From Candidatus Hydrogenedentota bacterium (GTDB lineage: Bacteria; Hydrogenedentota; Hydrogenedentia; Hydrogenedentales; JAGMZX01): a stretch of 45,613 nt of DNA. Shown piece by piece: positions 33,446-41,682 of the stretch. A program made the position numbers and the translations under genes. Each line of letters starts with the position of its first letter. Within the stretch, counting starts at the first letter, position 1. The notes beneath the pieces are model-generated. The model ran no database searches. It worked only from the letters and a program-made list of their open reading frames with translations, and had not been told where the DNA came from. The DNA is taken from the NCBI GenBank assembly GCA_018005585.1, contig JAGMZX010000022.1, positions 1-45,613 of the forward strand, given 5' to 3'.

Positions 33446-35775
33446 GCGTTTTTCTCCTGCGCGCCGCGCGATGGCGCGCCCATGCGGAACGCGAGTGCGC
33501 CTTCATCATCCATCAGCACGTCGATCATGTCGCCCGCCTGGAACCGATCCTCCAGCAGCATCGCACTGATCGGGCTGGTGATGTATTCGTCGACGACCCG
33601 GCGCAATTCGCGCGCGCCGGACTCAGCGCAATTGCCCAGCTCGGCGAGGTGTTCGTACGCCCGCTGATACATGCGGACGCCGATGTTCCTCTCTTTCAGC
33701 CGCTTGCGCAGTTCGTTGATTTCGAGCCGCAGCACGCTGCGGATGTCCTCCGACAACAACGGGTGAAATGGCACGATTTCATCGATGCGGTTGATGAATT
33801 CAGGCCGGAAATGACGCCGCAGTTCCTCCAGCAGCGTGAGACGCGCGCTGTCGTTGCCACCGCGACACAACACGCTGGCCCCCACGTTCGATGTCATGAT
33901 GATGATTGTGTTGCGGAAGCTGACTTCGCGCCCGCGCGTATCCTTCAGACGGCCCTCCTCAAAGACCGGAAGAAAAATGTCGAAGATGCGCGGATGCGCC
34001 TTCTCAATCTCGTCGAGGAGGAGGATGGAGAACGGCGTCGTGCGCACGGCTCCGGTCAGGCGGCCTTCCTCTTCGCATCCCGCGTAGCCCGGCGGCGCGC
34101 CCAGCAGCCGCGAAACGGAATGTTCCTCGACGTACTCCGACATGTCGAACGTGATGAGATGGTCCGCCGACCCGAACAGCGCGTCCGCCATCAGCTTTGC
34201 AAGGCGCGTCTTGCCTACGCCCGTCGGTCCCAAGAACAGCATGACCGCATCGGGGCGGTTCGGGTCCGCGAGGCCCGCCCGCGATTTCTTCACCGCGGCG
34301 ACCGCCCGGGTCACGGCCTCGTCCTGGCCGATAAGCCGTTCCTTGAGCCACCGCTCGAGCTCCGTAAGGCGCAGCCGTTCCTCCCTCGTGAGTTCCTCGA
34401 GGGGAATGCGCGTGATCTGGCTGATTACCTTGCGGATGTCATGGGGCGTGATCTTGCCGTCGGGGCGCTGCCCCAGCAACTGCTCCGCGTGCAACTGGCT
34501 CTGGCTCGCCGCGATCGCGCGGAGCCGGTACCGCGCGCAGGCCTGGTCCAGCACGTCGATGGCCTTGTCGGGCAGTTGCCGGTTGGGCATGTGCCTTACC
34601 GTCAGTGTCACGGCAGCCTGAATTGCGCGGTTGCTGATGTGGACGCCGTGGTGCCGCTCAAATTTGGGTTTCAGGTGCTGCAGCACCTCTATGCTGGCCT
34701 CTTCGGACAACTGTTCAACGCGCAGCATCTGGAACCGCCGCTCAATTGCAGGGTCCTTTTCGACGCATTTGCGGTATTCTTGAAGCGTCGTCGCGCCGAT
34801 GCACCGGATTTCGCCCCGTGCCAGCACCGGTTTCAGCAGATTCGCCACGTCCATGGAATCGCCTTCCGTGGCGCCCGCGCCCATAATAAGATGGGCCTCG
34901 TCAATGAACAGAATGGTGTCCCGCGCATGGCGCAGCTCCTCGATTAGCGCGAGCATCTTCTCCTCGAACGCGCCGCGATATTGTGTGCCCGCCAGCAGCG
35001 CGGCCATATTCAGTTCCAAGATGCGATAGGGGGGAAGAAGCCCCTGCGTCTCGCCCCCGGCAATCTTGACCGCGACGCCTTCCACCAATTGCGTCTTGCC
35101 CACCCCGGCCTCACCGACGATCATGACGTTGTTCTTTGTCTTGCGCGCCATGATCTGCAATATCTCGAACATTTCCTGGGCGCGTCCGATGGCGGGCGCA
35201 ATCTCGCCCTGAGCCGCCGCAGCGGTCAGGTCTCGCGTCAGCGAAGCCAGACCGGATTTCGGCTTGGCGGCCGCCTGTTCCGGCCCCGGTAATTCCCTGT
35301 GATCGGAAGGGGGGCGCGCCTCGGGAACAAACTCGGGCAATTGGCTGAGTTCCGCGCGCAACAATCCCCCGCACTCGCGGCGGCCCAGTTGCAGCCCGTC
35401 CATGGCCCGGCTCGGCCCCGATAACGGGTCCGAAAGCACTGCCAGCAGCCAATGGCCGGCGCCCGCGGCGTCCCGGCCGAGCCGTTGCGCAAGCCGGGTT
35501 GCGGCGTTGGTCACAGCGATGCACCGGGGCGAATAGAAAATCTCGCCTGAAACGGACGGGACCGCGCCGCGCCAGCCCCGCCGGTTCACTTCGCGCGCCG
35601 CGGCATGCAGACTGTTCAAGTAGCGGTCCACCACGGCGCGCGGCAGTTTCTCGGGGTTTTCGAGCAGCGCCGTGAAGACATGCTCCACCCCCACGTAGAA
35701 GTTGCCTTGACCGACGCTCAGCGCCGTAGCCCGTTCCAGCAGCGCGGCCATCTCAGGTGACACTGTGAGTTGCAC
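33442..35775 (-). CDS. ClpA/ClpC-like double AAA+ ATPase
   Basis: The 777-residue HSP100 unfoldase has a Clp N-domain (about 1-150) and two AAA+ modules. D1 has Walker A GEAGVGKT (from residue 221) and Walker B ILFIDEAH; D2 has GPTGVGKT (from 516) and ILLLDEIEKAH, plus arginine-finger regions ERRF and FRPEFINRIDE. Between D1 and D2 there is no long ClpB-type coiled-coil middle domain. After TSNVGASVL the I-G-F/L loop that docks ClpP is missing. It may therefore remodel proteins without ClpP. GTG 35775, five bases after AGAAGGGG, is preferred to GTG 35829. It overlaps the FHA gene downstream. Confidence 0.88.
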   Translation of the reverse strand: MQLTVSPEMAALLERATALSVGQGNFYVGVEHVFTALLENPEKLPRAVVDRYLNSLHAAAREVNRRGWRGAVPSVSGEIFYSPRCIAVTNAATRLAQRLGRDAAGAGHWLLAVLSDPLSGPSRAMDGLQLGRRECGGLLRAELSQLPEFVPEARPPSDHRELPGPEQAAAKPKSGLASLTRDLTAAAAQGEIAPAIGRAQEMFEILQIMARKTKNNVMIVGEAGVGKTQLVEGVAVKIAGGETQGLLPPYRILELNMAALLAGTQYRGAFEEKMLALIEELRHARDTILFIDEAHLIMGAGATEGDSMDVANLLKPVLARGEIRCIGATTLQEYRKCVEKDPAIERRFQMLRVEQLSEEASIEVLQHLKPKFERHHGVHISNRAIQAAVTLTVRHMPNRQLPDKAIDVLDQACARYRLRAIAASQSQLHAEQLLGQRPDGKITPHDIRKVISQITRIPLEELTREERLRLTELERWLKERLIGQDEAVTRAVAAVKKSRAGLADPNRPDAVMLFLGPTGVGKTRLAKLMADALFGSADHLITFDMSEYVEEHSVSRLLGAPPGYAGCEEEGRLTGAVRTTPFSILLLDEIEKAHPRIFDIFLPVFEEGRLKDTRGREVSFRNTIIIMTSNVGASVLCRGGNDSARLTLLEELRRHFRPEFINRIDEIVPFHPLLSEDIRSVLRLEINELRKRLKERNIGVRMYQRAYEHLAELGNCAESGARELRRVVDEYITSPISAMLLEDRFQAGDMIDVLMDDEGALAFRMGAPSRGAQEKNA

Positions 35776-35985
35776 CAACACCCCTTCTGAAGGCAGTGTG
35801 CCAGCTACGCGCGCGCCGACACACTTCACCCTTCCGCATGGCCATTATTCGCGTTTTCTCCCGCCCATTCAACTCCCCGAAGCCGTTTCCCAATGAGGAT
35901 GCTGCACGTTGCCCGCCGGTGCCGCCGCGCGGCAGCACAACCAGCGCGCCGCCCGAACGAAAGACGCAATTAGGGGAGAACAGGG

Positions 35986-36294
35986 TCAGGCTTCGACGCG
36001 GCAGTATTCCTGCTCGTACCACTGGCGCCATTGCGCGGCGTATTTATTGATCCATTCAAACACCGCCTCGGCGCCGAGGTCGCGTTGCGCCTTCTCCGAC
36101 TCGATCCACTTGTGGTCCTCTATCGCCTTGCGTTCCATGGCCATCATGTGCTGCATCCGCCACTGCTTGGCGTGATGTTCCAGCCAATCCCTTATCGCAA
36201 AGTCCAGACCCACGTCGTACCCTTTCTGCTGCGACAAATGATACTTGTGCACCTCAATAGCCTTTAACTCGTCCTGACTGAAATCAGCCTCCAT
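35986..36294 (-). CDS. Small protein with two copies of an HKW-like helical motif
   Basis: This 102-residue protein is not assigned to a named family. It is built from an internal duplication: residues 11-46 (KAIEVHKYHLS...D-x-G...W...AKQWR) and 56-90 (KAIEDHKWIES...D-x-G...W...AAQWR) align with a 45-residue offset and one gap. Invariant positions are K, A, I, E, H, K, S, D, G, W, A, Q, W, R. It should be fully helical and is rich in Trp, His and charged residues, with one Cys near the end. GAGGT lies nine bases before the ATG. No function can be given. Confidence 0.75.
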   Translation of the reverse strand: MEADFSQDELKAIEVHKYHLSQQKGYDVGLDFAIRDWLEHHAKQWRMQHMMAMERKAIEDHKWIESEKAQRDLGAEAVFEWINKYAAQWRQWYEQEYCRVEA

Positions 36295-36928
36295 TCTTTG
36301 AGTACCTCATGCAGCCTAACCCAAGGCCTTCTACGCTTTGCACTCCGGCGCTGCGCGCATAATTATTGACGGATTATGGTTAGCGTTTATTCTCATTCAA
36401 ATTCTCGCAGCGCAATCGACTACATACCCTATTTTATCACAGGAGACGGCCAAGATTGTCACAATTCGGAGAATATGTCAACACCGTTACAGCCCCTTCT
36501 TGGCATTTTCGGGAGGGCAACCCGTCCGTGACGCCCTATTCCAGGACCGGAGCGAAGTGTAAGACATGTCCGACACGATGTCAATCCCAAAATCACGAAA
36601 TACTGCGATTTTGGCTATTATGTGTCTTTTCACCGGCCGGCTTCGGCACATCCGGGCTTTTCTGCTCGTATTTCTGGTTTCTTGGGTGCAACGTGGGGGG
36701 GGATGGCGGACATTCCCGCGTAGCACTGCCCGCCGCACTGCCCGGGGAACCTCCCGCGCCTTTTTGAGATAAAGAAGCACGTCGGCACATCGCATGGGGC
36801 ACGAGGCGCGTGTCCGCCCCGCGAGGCGATTGGGGCCGTTCTGCGCGCCAGCGGCGTCGTGGCCCGGCGCTGTCTGCATGAATTCGTGCGCGGCAGATAG
36901 CGCGATGAGGCGCACGAGGGTTGGGACC
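36295..36928. other. Gene-poor stretch with AT-rich patch and small hairpins
   Basis: About 630 bases hold no convincing gene; open frames of 60-195 codons are Arg/Pro-rich or lack family resemblance. The part at 36355-36480 is much richer in A/T than the rest of the window and includes TTGACG (36366-36371) 16 bases before TATTCT (36388-36393), a possible rightward promoter. Inverted repeats follow: GACAT/ATGTC (36563-36582) and CCAAAATC/GATTTTGG (36587-36594 and 36607-36614). An eight-G run is at 36695-36702. A small RNA or a leader of the downstream acyltransferase is possible. Confidence 0.45.
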
Positions 36929-37549
36929 ATGCACGAGAAAACAGTCACGCGGACACATGTTGGGGCATTCATCTCCTGGTCTGCGCGCGCCCTGCTGTGC
37001 ATACTGGGCTGGCGGGTGGTGGCGGAATCGCCGCCTGTAAAGAAGAGCGTCATTATTGCCGCGCCGCACACCAGCGCTTGGGATTTCTTCTACGGGTTGC
37101 TCGGGGCGCTGGCCATGCGGGTGCCTCTCTGCTTCCTTATCAAGGACACGGTGTTCCGGTGGCCGCTGAACCTGCTTCTGTACCGGCTAGGGGGCATCCC
37201 CGTGAACCGGCGCGAACGGAAAGGCGCAGTGGATCAGATAGCTGGGGCGCTCCGGCGGCATGACCGGCTCTACGTAATGATCACGCCGTCCGGGACGCGG
37301 AAGCGGGTACGTTATTGGAAAACCGGATTCTACTGGATTGCGCACCGGGCCGGGGTGCCGGTGTGGCTCACTTACATTGATTACCGGAACAGGGTCATGT
37401 GCGGCGGGCCGTTCCTGTACCCCACAGGCGACATTCACGCCGACTTCGAGCGCATCCGGGCCTTCTACGAGCCGGTTTTCGGCCCCATGCCCAGTTGCAG
37501 ACCCGCGCCGCGGGAGTACGAAGAGACGCGGGAGCGGATGGCGAGTTGA
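36929..37549 (+). CDS. PlsC-like 1-acylglycerol-3-phosphate acyltransferase family protein
   Basis: This 206-residue membrane-associated acyltransferase has a hydrophobic N-terminus (FISWSARALLCILGW). It carries family motif I as APHTSAWDFF (H-x4-D), motif II in GGIPVNRRER, and motif III as TPSGTRKRVRYWKTGFYWIA. Motif III normally reads PEGTR; here Glu is Ser, which may alter phosphate binding. The ATG at 36929 is preceded by GAGGG eight bases upstream; in-frame ATGs further up give an unlikely Arg/Pro-rich leader. It is convergent with the beta-propeller gene. The subgroup with WKTGFYxIA often acts in lipid modification beyond phosphatidate synthesis. Confidence 0.85.
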   Translation: MHEKTVTRTHVGAFISWSARALLCILGWRVVAESPPVKKSVIIAAPHTSAWDFFYGLLGALAMRVPLCFLIKDTVFRWPLNLLLYRLGGIPVNRRERKGAVDQIAGALRRHDRLYVMITPSGTRKRVRYWKTGFYWIAHRAGVPVWLTYIDYRNRVMCGGPFLYPTGDIHADFERIRAFYEPVFGPMPSCRPAPREYEETRERMAS

Positions 37550-37572
37550 CACGTTGAAAGCCGGGAAAGCGC

Positions 37573-38517
37573 TCACGGCCAGGGCGGGCCCGGCAGTATC
37601 GCCAGCCGAATCTCGTTCGTGCTGTTCGGCCGGGCCGCTTCGAAATAGACGTACACTTCGTCGCCGGCGCGCAGCCAGTGCGAGTAACGCCAGGTATGAC
37701 ACGCGCCCGGCGTTGTGCTGCATAGCAGGGGCACATCGGGGGTCAGGTCGACGAAGGTCTTGAGGTCCAGCGTGTACGCCAGCCCGGTGGCGATGTTGTA
37801 GACAGGGTCGTACCACTGGAAATGGGAGCCCTCATACACGAACAGACAACCCACCGGCATGGGCAGGACGCATGCGGGACGCGTGAAGAAATCGTGCCAG
37901 CCTGAATTCGGCAACACCGGCGTCGCGCCGGCAGGCGACCATTCCATGCCGTCCCGGCTGACAAAATGGTGAATGCGTTCGACAAAATCCGTGCCGATGA
38001 CGAACATGTGCCATTGTGAACCGTCCCAGTGCAGGACCGGGTCCTTGTATCCGCGCACGCGGGCGGTCTCGTCGCAGGGAGCATTGGGGGCGAGCACGAC
38101 CCTTGCGGTTCGCGCGTCGAACCGTGCGGGGTCATCGACGTCGTCGAAGACCAGGATAGACCAGCCGGTCTCGAGCCCCGCGCAGCCGTAGAGGCGGAAT
38201 TTGCCGGAGCCGGGCAGCTGCACCAGCGCGGGCCGCTCGAAGCCCGGCACGCGCGCGTCTTCACGCTTCAGATGATGGATAGGCGTGAAATGCTTGCCGT
38301 CCTCGCTTTTGAGCAGGCGCACCTCGTAACCGCGCTTGCCGCGGGGCGAATTGCCTTCGCGCATGCGTGCCGCGAGATAGAAGACGCCTGCCGTGGTGCG
38401 CACCACCGAGGGCGCGCCGGCCCACCATTCCGGCGTATCCTGGTCCGGCTCGAGGATGACGTGATACGACCGGAAACAATCGGCAAGGGGGATGTTGCTG
38501 GCAGTCTGTGAGAGCAT
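37573..38517 (-). CDS. Five-bladed beta-propeller glycosidase-like protein
   Basis: This 314-residue protein lacks a signal peptide and resembles the GH43/GH32/GH130 beta-propeller clan. Repeated blade-like segments are GAPSVVRTTAGVFYLAARM, FRLYGCAGLETGWSILVFDD, KDPVLHWDGSQWHMFVIGTD and VGCLFVYEGSHFQWYDP. The candidate acids cannot be fixed without an alignment, though the blade Asp in YKDPVLHWDG and the Glu in VYEGS are suggestive. GGAG nine bases ahead supports the ATG at 38517. It lies 118 bases after the enoyl-CoA hydratase stop on the same strand, so it may be co-transcribed with, but not functionally tied to, the acyl-CoA genes. Confidence 0.65.
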   Translation of the reverse strand: MLSQTASNIPLADCFRSYHVILEPDQDTPEWWAGAPSVVRTTAGVFYLAARMREGNSPRGKRGYEVRLLKSEDGKHFTPIHHLKREDARVPGFERPALVQLPGSGKFRLYGCAGLETGWSILVFDDVDDPARFDARTARVVLAPNAPCDETARVRGYKDPVLHWDGSQWHMFVIGTDFVERIHHFVSRDGMEWSPAGATPVLPNSGWHDFFTRPACVLPMPVGCLFVYEGSHFQWYDPVYNIATGLAYTLDLKTFVDLTPDVPLLCSTTPGACHTWRYSHWLRAGDEVYVYFEAARPNSTNEIRLAILPGPPWP

Positions 38518-38635
38518 GTTCAAGCACTCCGTTGTTTCCACAAAAGAGCAGAACGGCACACGGAACCGCTGCCCATTACTTGCCTGGCAGGCGCGCACAC
38601 CTTGTTGCCGCTGAACGGGCTCGCAGGCTGGCCGC

Positions 38636-39406
38636 CTAATGCTTGCGCCACGAGGCTTCGCGCTTCTCGAGGAAGGCGCGCAGCCCCTCCTCCGCCTCGG
38701 CTGAACCGCGGGCGTCCATGTGAATCTCGACGGCGCGTTGGAGGTCGTCCGACAGGGGATGGTGCCATACCTCATCAAACCACACCTTGGTCTTGCGGAC
38801 TGCCTCGGGGCCGCCCTGCAAGGCCAGATAGACCATCATCTCGATCTGCTCTTCAAGCATGTCTATCGGCACGCAGTGCGATACGAGGCCGATGGCCACG
38901 GCCCGTTCCGCTTTCACAATCTCGCCCAGCATCAGCAGTTCGCGAGCATGCCGCTCGTGCAGCAGACGGCGGACGAATGTCATGATCAACCCCGCGACCA
39001 GACCGCGCCGGACCTCGGGAAAGCCAAAAACGCAATCCGTTGTCGCAACGGCCAGGTCACAAGCGGACATGAGGCCCGCGCCGCCCGCCAGCGCCGCGCC
39101 GTGCACCCCGGCAATCGTGACCTTGGGCGAGTAATAGACCGTTTCGAGCAATCGCGCGAGCTGTTCCGCGGACTCGTGGCCCTTCGTGTCGTCCAGCGCC
39201 TCTTCCAGGTCGAGACCGGCGCAGAATACGGGGCCGTTGCCCCGCAATACAATGGCGCGAACCGCCTCGTCCCGGTTGGCCGTCTCGAACGCGTCGCTCA
39301 ACGCGCGCAACATGGTGATATTCAGCGCATTTCGCTTCTCCGGCCGGTTTAACGTCACGTACGCAACCGATTCGGGGCCTTTGCTAAACAGTACCAAGCC
39401 GCTCAT
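38636..39406 (-). CDS. Enoyl-CoA hydratase/isomerase (methylglutaconyl-CoA hydratase-like)
   Basis: The 256-residue crotonase-fold enzyme adds water to an enoyl-CoA. Typical elements are LNRPEKRNALN, the CoA-binding GPVFCAGLDL, the oxyanion-hole segment GAALAGGAGLMSACDLA and a catalytic Glu in FPEVRRGLV. Neighbouring acyl-CoA dehydrogenase and carboxylase genes suggest it acts on a branched substrate such as 3-methylglutaconyl-CoA, as LiuC/AtuE do; this is inferred from context. AAGGGG precedes the ATG at 39406 by about six bases. It follows the AtuA C-terminal gene by ten bases. Confidence 0.9.
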   Translation of the reverse strand: MSGLVLFSKGPESVAYVTLNRPEKRNALNITMLRALSDAFETANRDEAVRAIVLRGNGPVFCAGLDLEEALDDTKGHESAEQLARLLETVYYSPKVTIAGVHGAALAGGAGLMSACDLAVATTDCVFGFPEVRRGLVAGLIMTFVRRLLHERHARELLMLGEIVKAERAVAIGLVSHCVPIDMLEEQIEMMVYLALQGGPEAVRKTKVWFDEVWHHPLSDDLQRAVEIHMDARGSAEAEEGLRAFLEKREASWRKH

Positions 39407-39416
39407 GGCGTTCCCC

Positions 39417-39779
39417 TTATCCGTTTCCCTTGCGGGGGCCATAACAGTCCCGTAGCAAGTCCTCATTTATCTCAACCTGCAGCTCGAGCAGCGCCTGACC
39501 CAGCGTCTTGCCCTGTGCGTCAATACGCACGCTGCAACTGCCGCCGCCCGCCAGCACGCGCGGCAGCACAAAATTCAACGCGCCAAGATTGGGTAAATCA
39601 TACCGTTCCACCGGGCCGGGGTCCAGCGCCGCGAAGAACGCCGCGACACGCGCCGCGGTCAGGCATTCGCGCAGTACGACATACCCCGCGCGAGTGTACG
39701 CGATGACACCGATGTTTGCGCCGCCGCCTTTGTCGCCGCTGCGCGCATGTGCAATCTCGCCCAGCCGGATCCGAGTCAT
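39417..39779 (-). CDS. AtuA-like ferredoxin-fold C-terminal subunit
   Basis: This 120-residue protein corresponds to the C-terminal domain of AtuA/DUF1446 proteins, seen here as a separate gene. The opening LGEIAHARSGDKGGGANIGVIAY is highly typical, as is LNFVLPRVLAGGGSCSVRID. In many bacteria it is fused to the larger domain encoded just upstream. The two genes are 17 bases apart in the acyl-CoA operon, and the split proteins probably form one complex. Biochemical function is unknown; the family is linked to acyclic terpene and branched-acid use. Confidence 0.87.
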   Translation of the reverse strand: MTRIRLGEIAHARSGDKGGGANIGVIAYTRAGYVVLRECLTAARVAAFFAALDPGPVERYDLPNLGALNFVLPRVLAGGGSCSVRIDAQGKTLGQALLELQVEINEDLLRDCYGPRKGNG

Positions 39780-39796
39780 CGCGTTCTCCTATGCGT

Positions 39797-41161
39797 TCAG
39801 ACATCAAACACGCGGGTTTCGACGGTGACATCCTCGCGCGCAATCAGGCACGGCCAATAACGGAACACCGGGCGCGGGTCCGGGCGCCCCGCCGCGTAGC
39901 CCGTGACGCCCTGCGGCCCGCTGGTAACCAGCGGCGCAATCTCGCTTGCGAAGCGCTCGACCGCTTCCTTGCGCGGGTCGGCCACGCTGATGCGCAGGAC
40001 AGTCTCGAGCAAAGGCGGCGGCGCGAGCACCCCGGCCGCGCAGGCATTGGCGCCCAAGCATTCGATATTCGTGCGAGCGAAATCGAATCCCGCGCGGCGC
40101 AGGCGCTCCAGGATGACATCGCCGCACCGGCGCGCTTTCGTCACGGCGTCGCGTCCGAATATGGTGAGCAGGCCTTGTGCCCAATAGCCGTCGCGGTAGG
40201 TGGCGCTGACCTTGTAGGTATGCGTGGGGCGCGCGCCGCGCGCGTTGCGCACGCGCACCCGGTCGCGGCCCGCTTCCTCAAGGTGCAGCGTGGTGAAATC
40301 GACGCGGCAGTCCGGGCTCAGGTAATGGGCCGGATTGCCGATTTCATAGACGAGTTGCTCCTTGGTCGTTTCGAGGTTCACGCGTCCGCCGGTTCCTTCG
40401 GGTTTTGTCACGACGAACTCGCCGGATTCCTCCATCTCTACGATGGGGAATCCCATATCGGCGGGGTTGGGCAGGTCCAGCCAGTTCGTGGCAATGCCGC
40501 CGCAACACTGAACGCCGCATTCGATGATGTGGCCCGCCACCGTGGCGGCGGCGAGGCGATGAAAGTCGTTGAGGCCCCAGCCCCATTCATGGACGCAGAT
40601 GCCCACGGTGAGACTCGGGTCCGCGACGCGTCCCGTGACCACGATATCCGCGCCCTCGGCAAGCGCGCGCGCCACGCCGTCTGCGCCTATGTAGGCGTTC
40701 GCGGTGACCAGCCGGTCGACGACCTGCGCAAGCGGGCGGCGGTTTTCCAGGTCCTGGAAATGCGCATTGGCCGGGTCCTCGCGAAGACGGGTCAGCACGT
40801 CATCACCGGAGACGATGCCGACTTTCATGCGGAACAACCCGGCCTCGCGCAACACGGCCACGCACGCTTCCGCGCATCCCACGGGGTTCAGCCCGCCGGC
40901 GTTACAGACCACTTTCGTGCGCTGGCCTTGTTTCCAGAAGGGGACGAGGCTGCGCACAACTTGCACGAAATCGCGCGCATACCCCGCGCGGGGGTCTCGG
41001 TCCCGCTGGAGCGCCATGATGCTCAGCGATACTTCCGCCAGGTAATCCAGCGTAAGGTAATCGAGTTCGGAACACTGCGAGAAGAGCCGCGCGGGCGCGT
41101 CGCTGCTGTCGCCCCAGAAGCCCTGAGCGTTGCCTATGCGGATACTCATATGAGAACCCAT
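39797..41161 (-). CDS. AtuA/DUF1446 family acyl-CoA catabolism protein
   Basis: The 454-residue protein is the large domain of the acyclic terpene utilisation AtuA family. Signatures include RIGNAQGFWGDSSDAP near the N-terminus, VVCNAGGLNPVGCAEAC, ADIVVTGRVADPSLTVG, GGIATNWLD and GYAAGRPDPRPVF at the end. AtuA is required for citronellol/geraniol degradation in Pseudomonas, and relatives occur in leucine and isovalerate gene sets, but no reaction has been defined. Two ATGs are possible (41161 and 41149, giving MSIRIGN), neither with a good ribosome site. It is followed by the separate C-terminal subunit. Confidence 0.9.
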   Translation of the reverse strand: MGSHMSIRIGNAQGFWGDSSDAPARLFSQCSELDYLTLDYLAEVSLSIMALQRDRDPRAGYARDFVQVVRSLVPFWKQGQRTKVVCNAGGLNPVGCAEACVAVLREAGLFRMKVGIVSGDDVLTRLREDPANAHFQDLENRRPLAQVVDRLVTANAYIGADGVARALAEGADIVVTGRVADPSLTVGICVHEWGWGLNDFHRLAAATVAGHIIECGVQCCGGIATNWLDLPNPADMGFPIVEMEESGEFVVTKPEGTGGRVNLETTKEQLVYEIGNPAHYLSPDCRVDFTTLHLEEAGRDRVRVRNARGARPTHTYKVSATYRDGYWAQGLLTIFGRDAVTKARRCGDVILERLRRAGFDFARTNIECLGANACAAGVLAPPPLLETVLRISVADPRKEAVERFASEIAPLVTSGPQGVTGYAAGRPDPRPVFRYWPCLIAREDVTVETRVFDV

Positions 41162-41231
41162 GATTTCAAGGTTACGCAGTCCAACAAGTTGAATCTGTGA
41201 GCGGCACAGACTGCTTCATCACGTCAAATCT

Positions 41232-41540
41232 CTATTGCCACTGTTCGCGGATGACATCGTCCCCTTCCGGGAAGTGCTTGTCGCGCGTCACCAAGGTCAC
41301 GTCATGCGGGAGCGCCAGCGCGGCCATCCTGAGGCCGTTGCCGTGGGGCATCTTGCCTGTACGCCTCAGGGGGACATCCTCCTCCGATGTGCGGCCGCGG
41401 ACCCTGAGCAAGCGAGAGGCCTCAACGCCAAGCGGTCTGCCGGTCCCAAGTTCCGGAACGTACTTGAGGACGCGCACTTGAAGCTGCTCGGGCGCGCAGT
41501 CGGCCTCGCGCACCTTTTCATCGCGGATCTCGGGCCTCAC
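41232..41540 (-). pseudogene. PIN-domain (VapC-like) remnant
   Basis: The C-terminal half of this 102-codon frame reads RRTGKMPHGNGLRMAALALP then HDVTLVTRDKHF, which matches the end of PIN-domain toxins (nDlxIAAxAL...TLVTRDxxF). The N-terminal half does not show the PIN start (an Asp followed by a stretch like TNVL), and the usual catalytic Asp before the IAA segment is Gly. GGAGGG upstream of a GTG suggests translation could still occur. No antitoxin gene is recognisable beside it. It is best read as a decayed VapC-type toxin lodged inside the acyl-CoA operon; a divergent intact protein is less likely. Confidence 0.55.
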
Positions 41541-41682
41541 CCCTGTACCCTCCCATCAGTTCTTATCAGGCGCCAGACATGGGAATGCGCGAAACCCACG
41601 CGAATGTGCATATTCTACCCGGAAATACTGCCGGAAGACACGTTTGAAACTGGCGCGGGAATGATGCGGTTCTTCAGGACTT

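Noticed and set aside
33649-34947. A 432-codon rightward open frame
   Set aside because: It is antisense to the conserved Clp-like ATPase modules.
39716-41200. A 494-codon rightward open frame
   Set aside because: It is antisense to the AtuA gene and lacks recognisable sequence.
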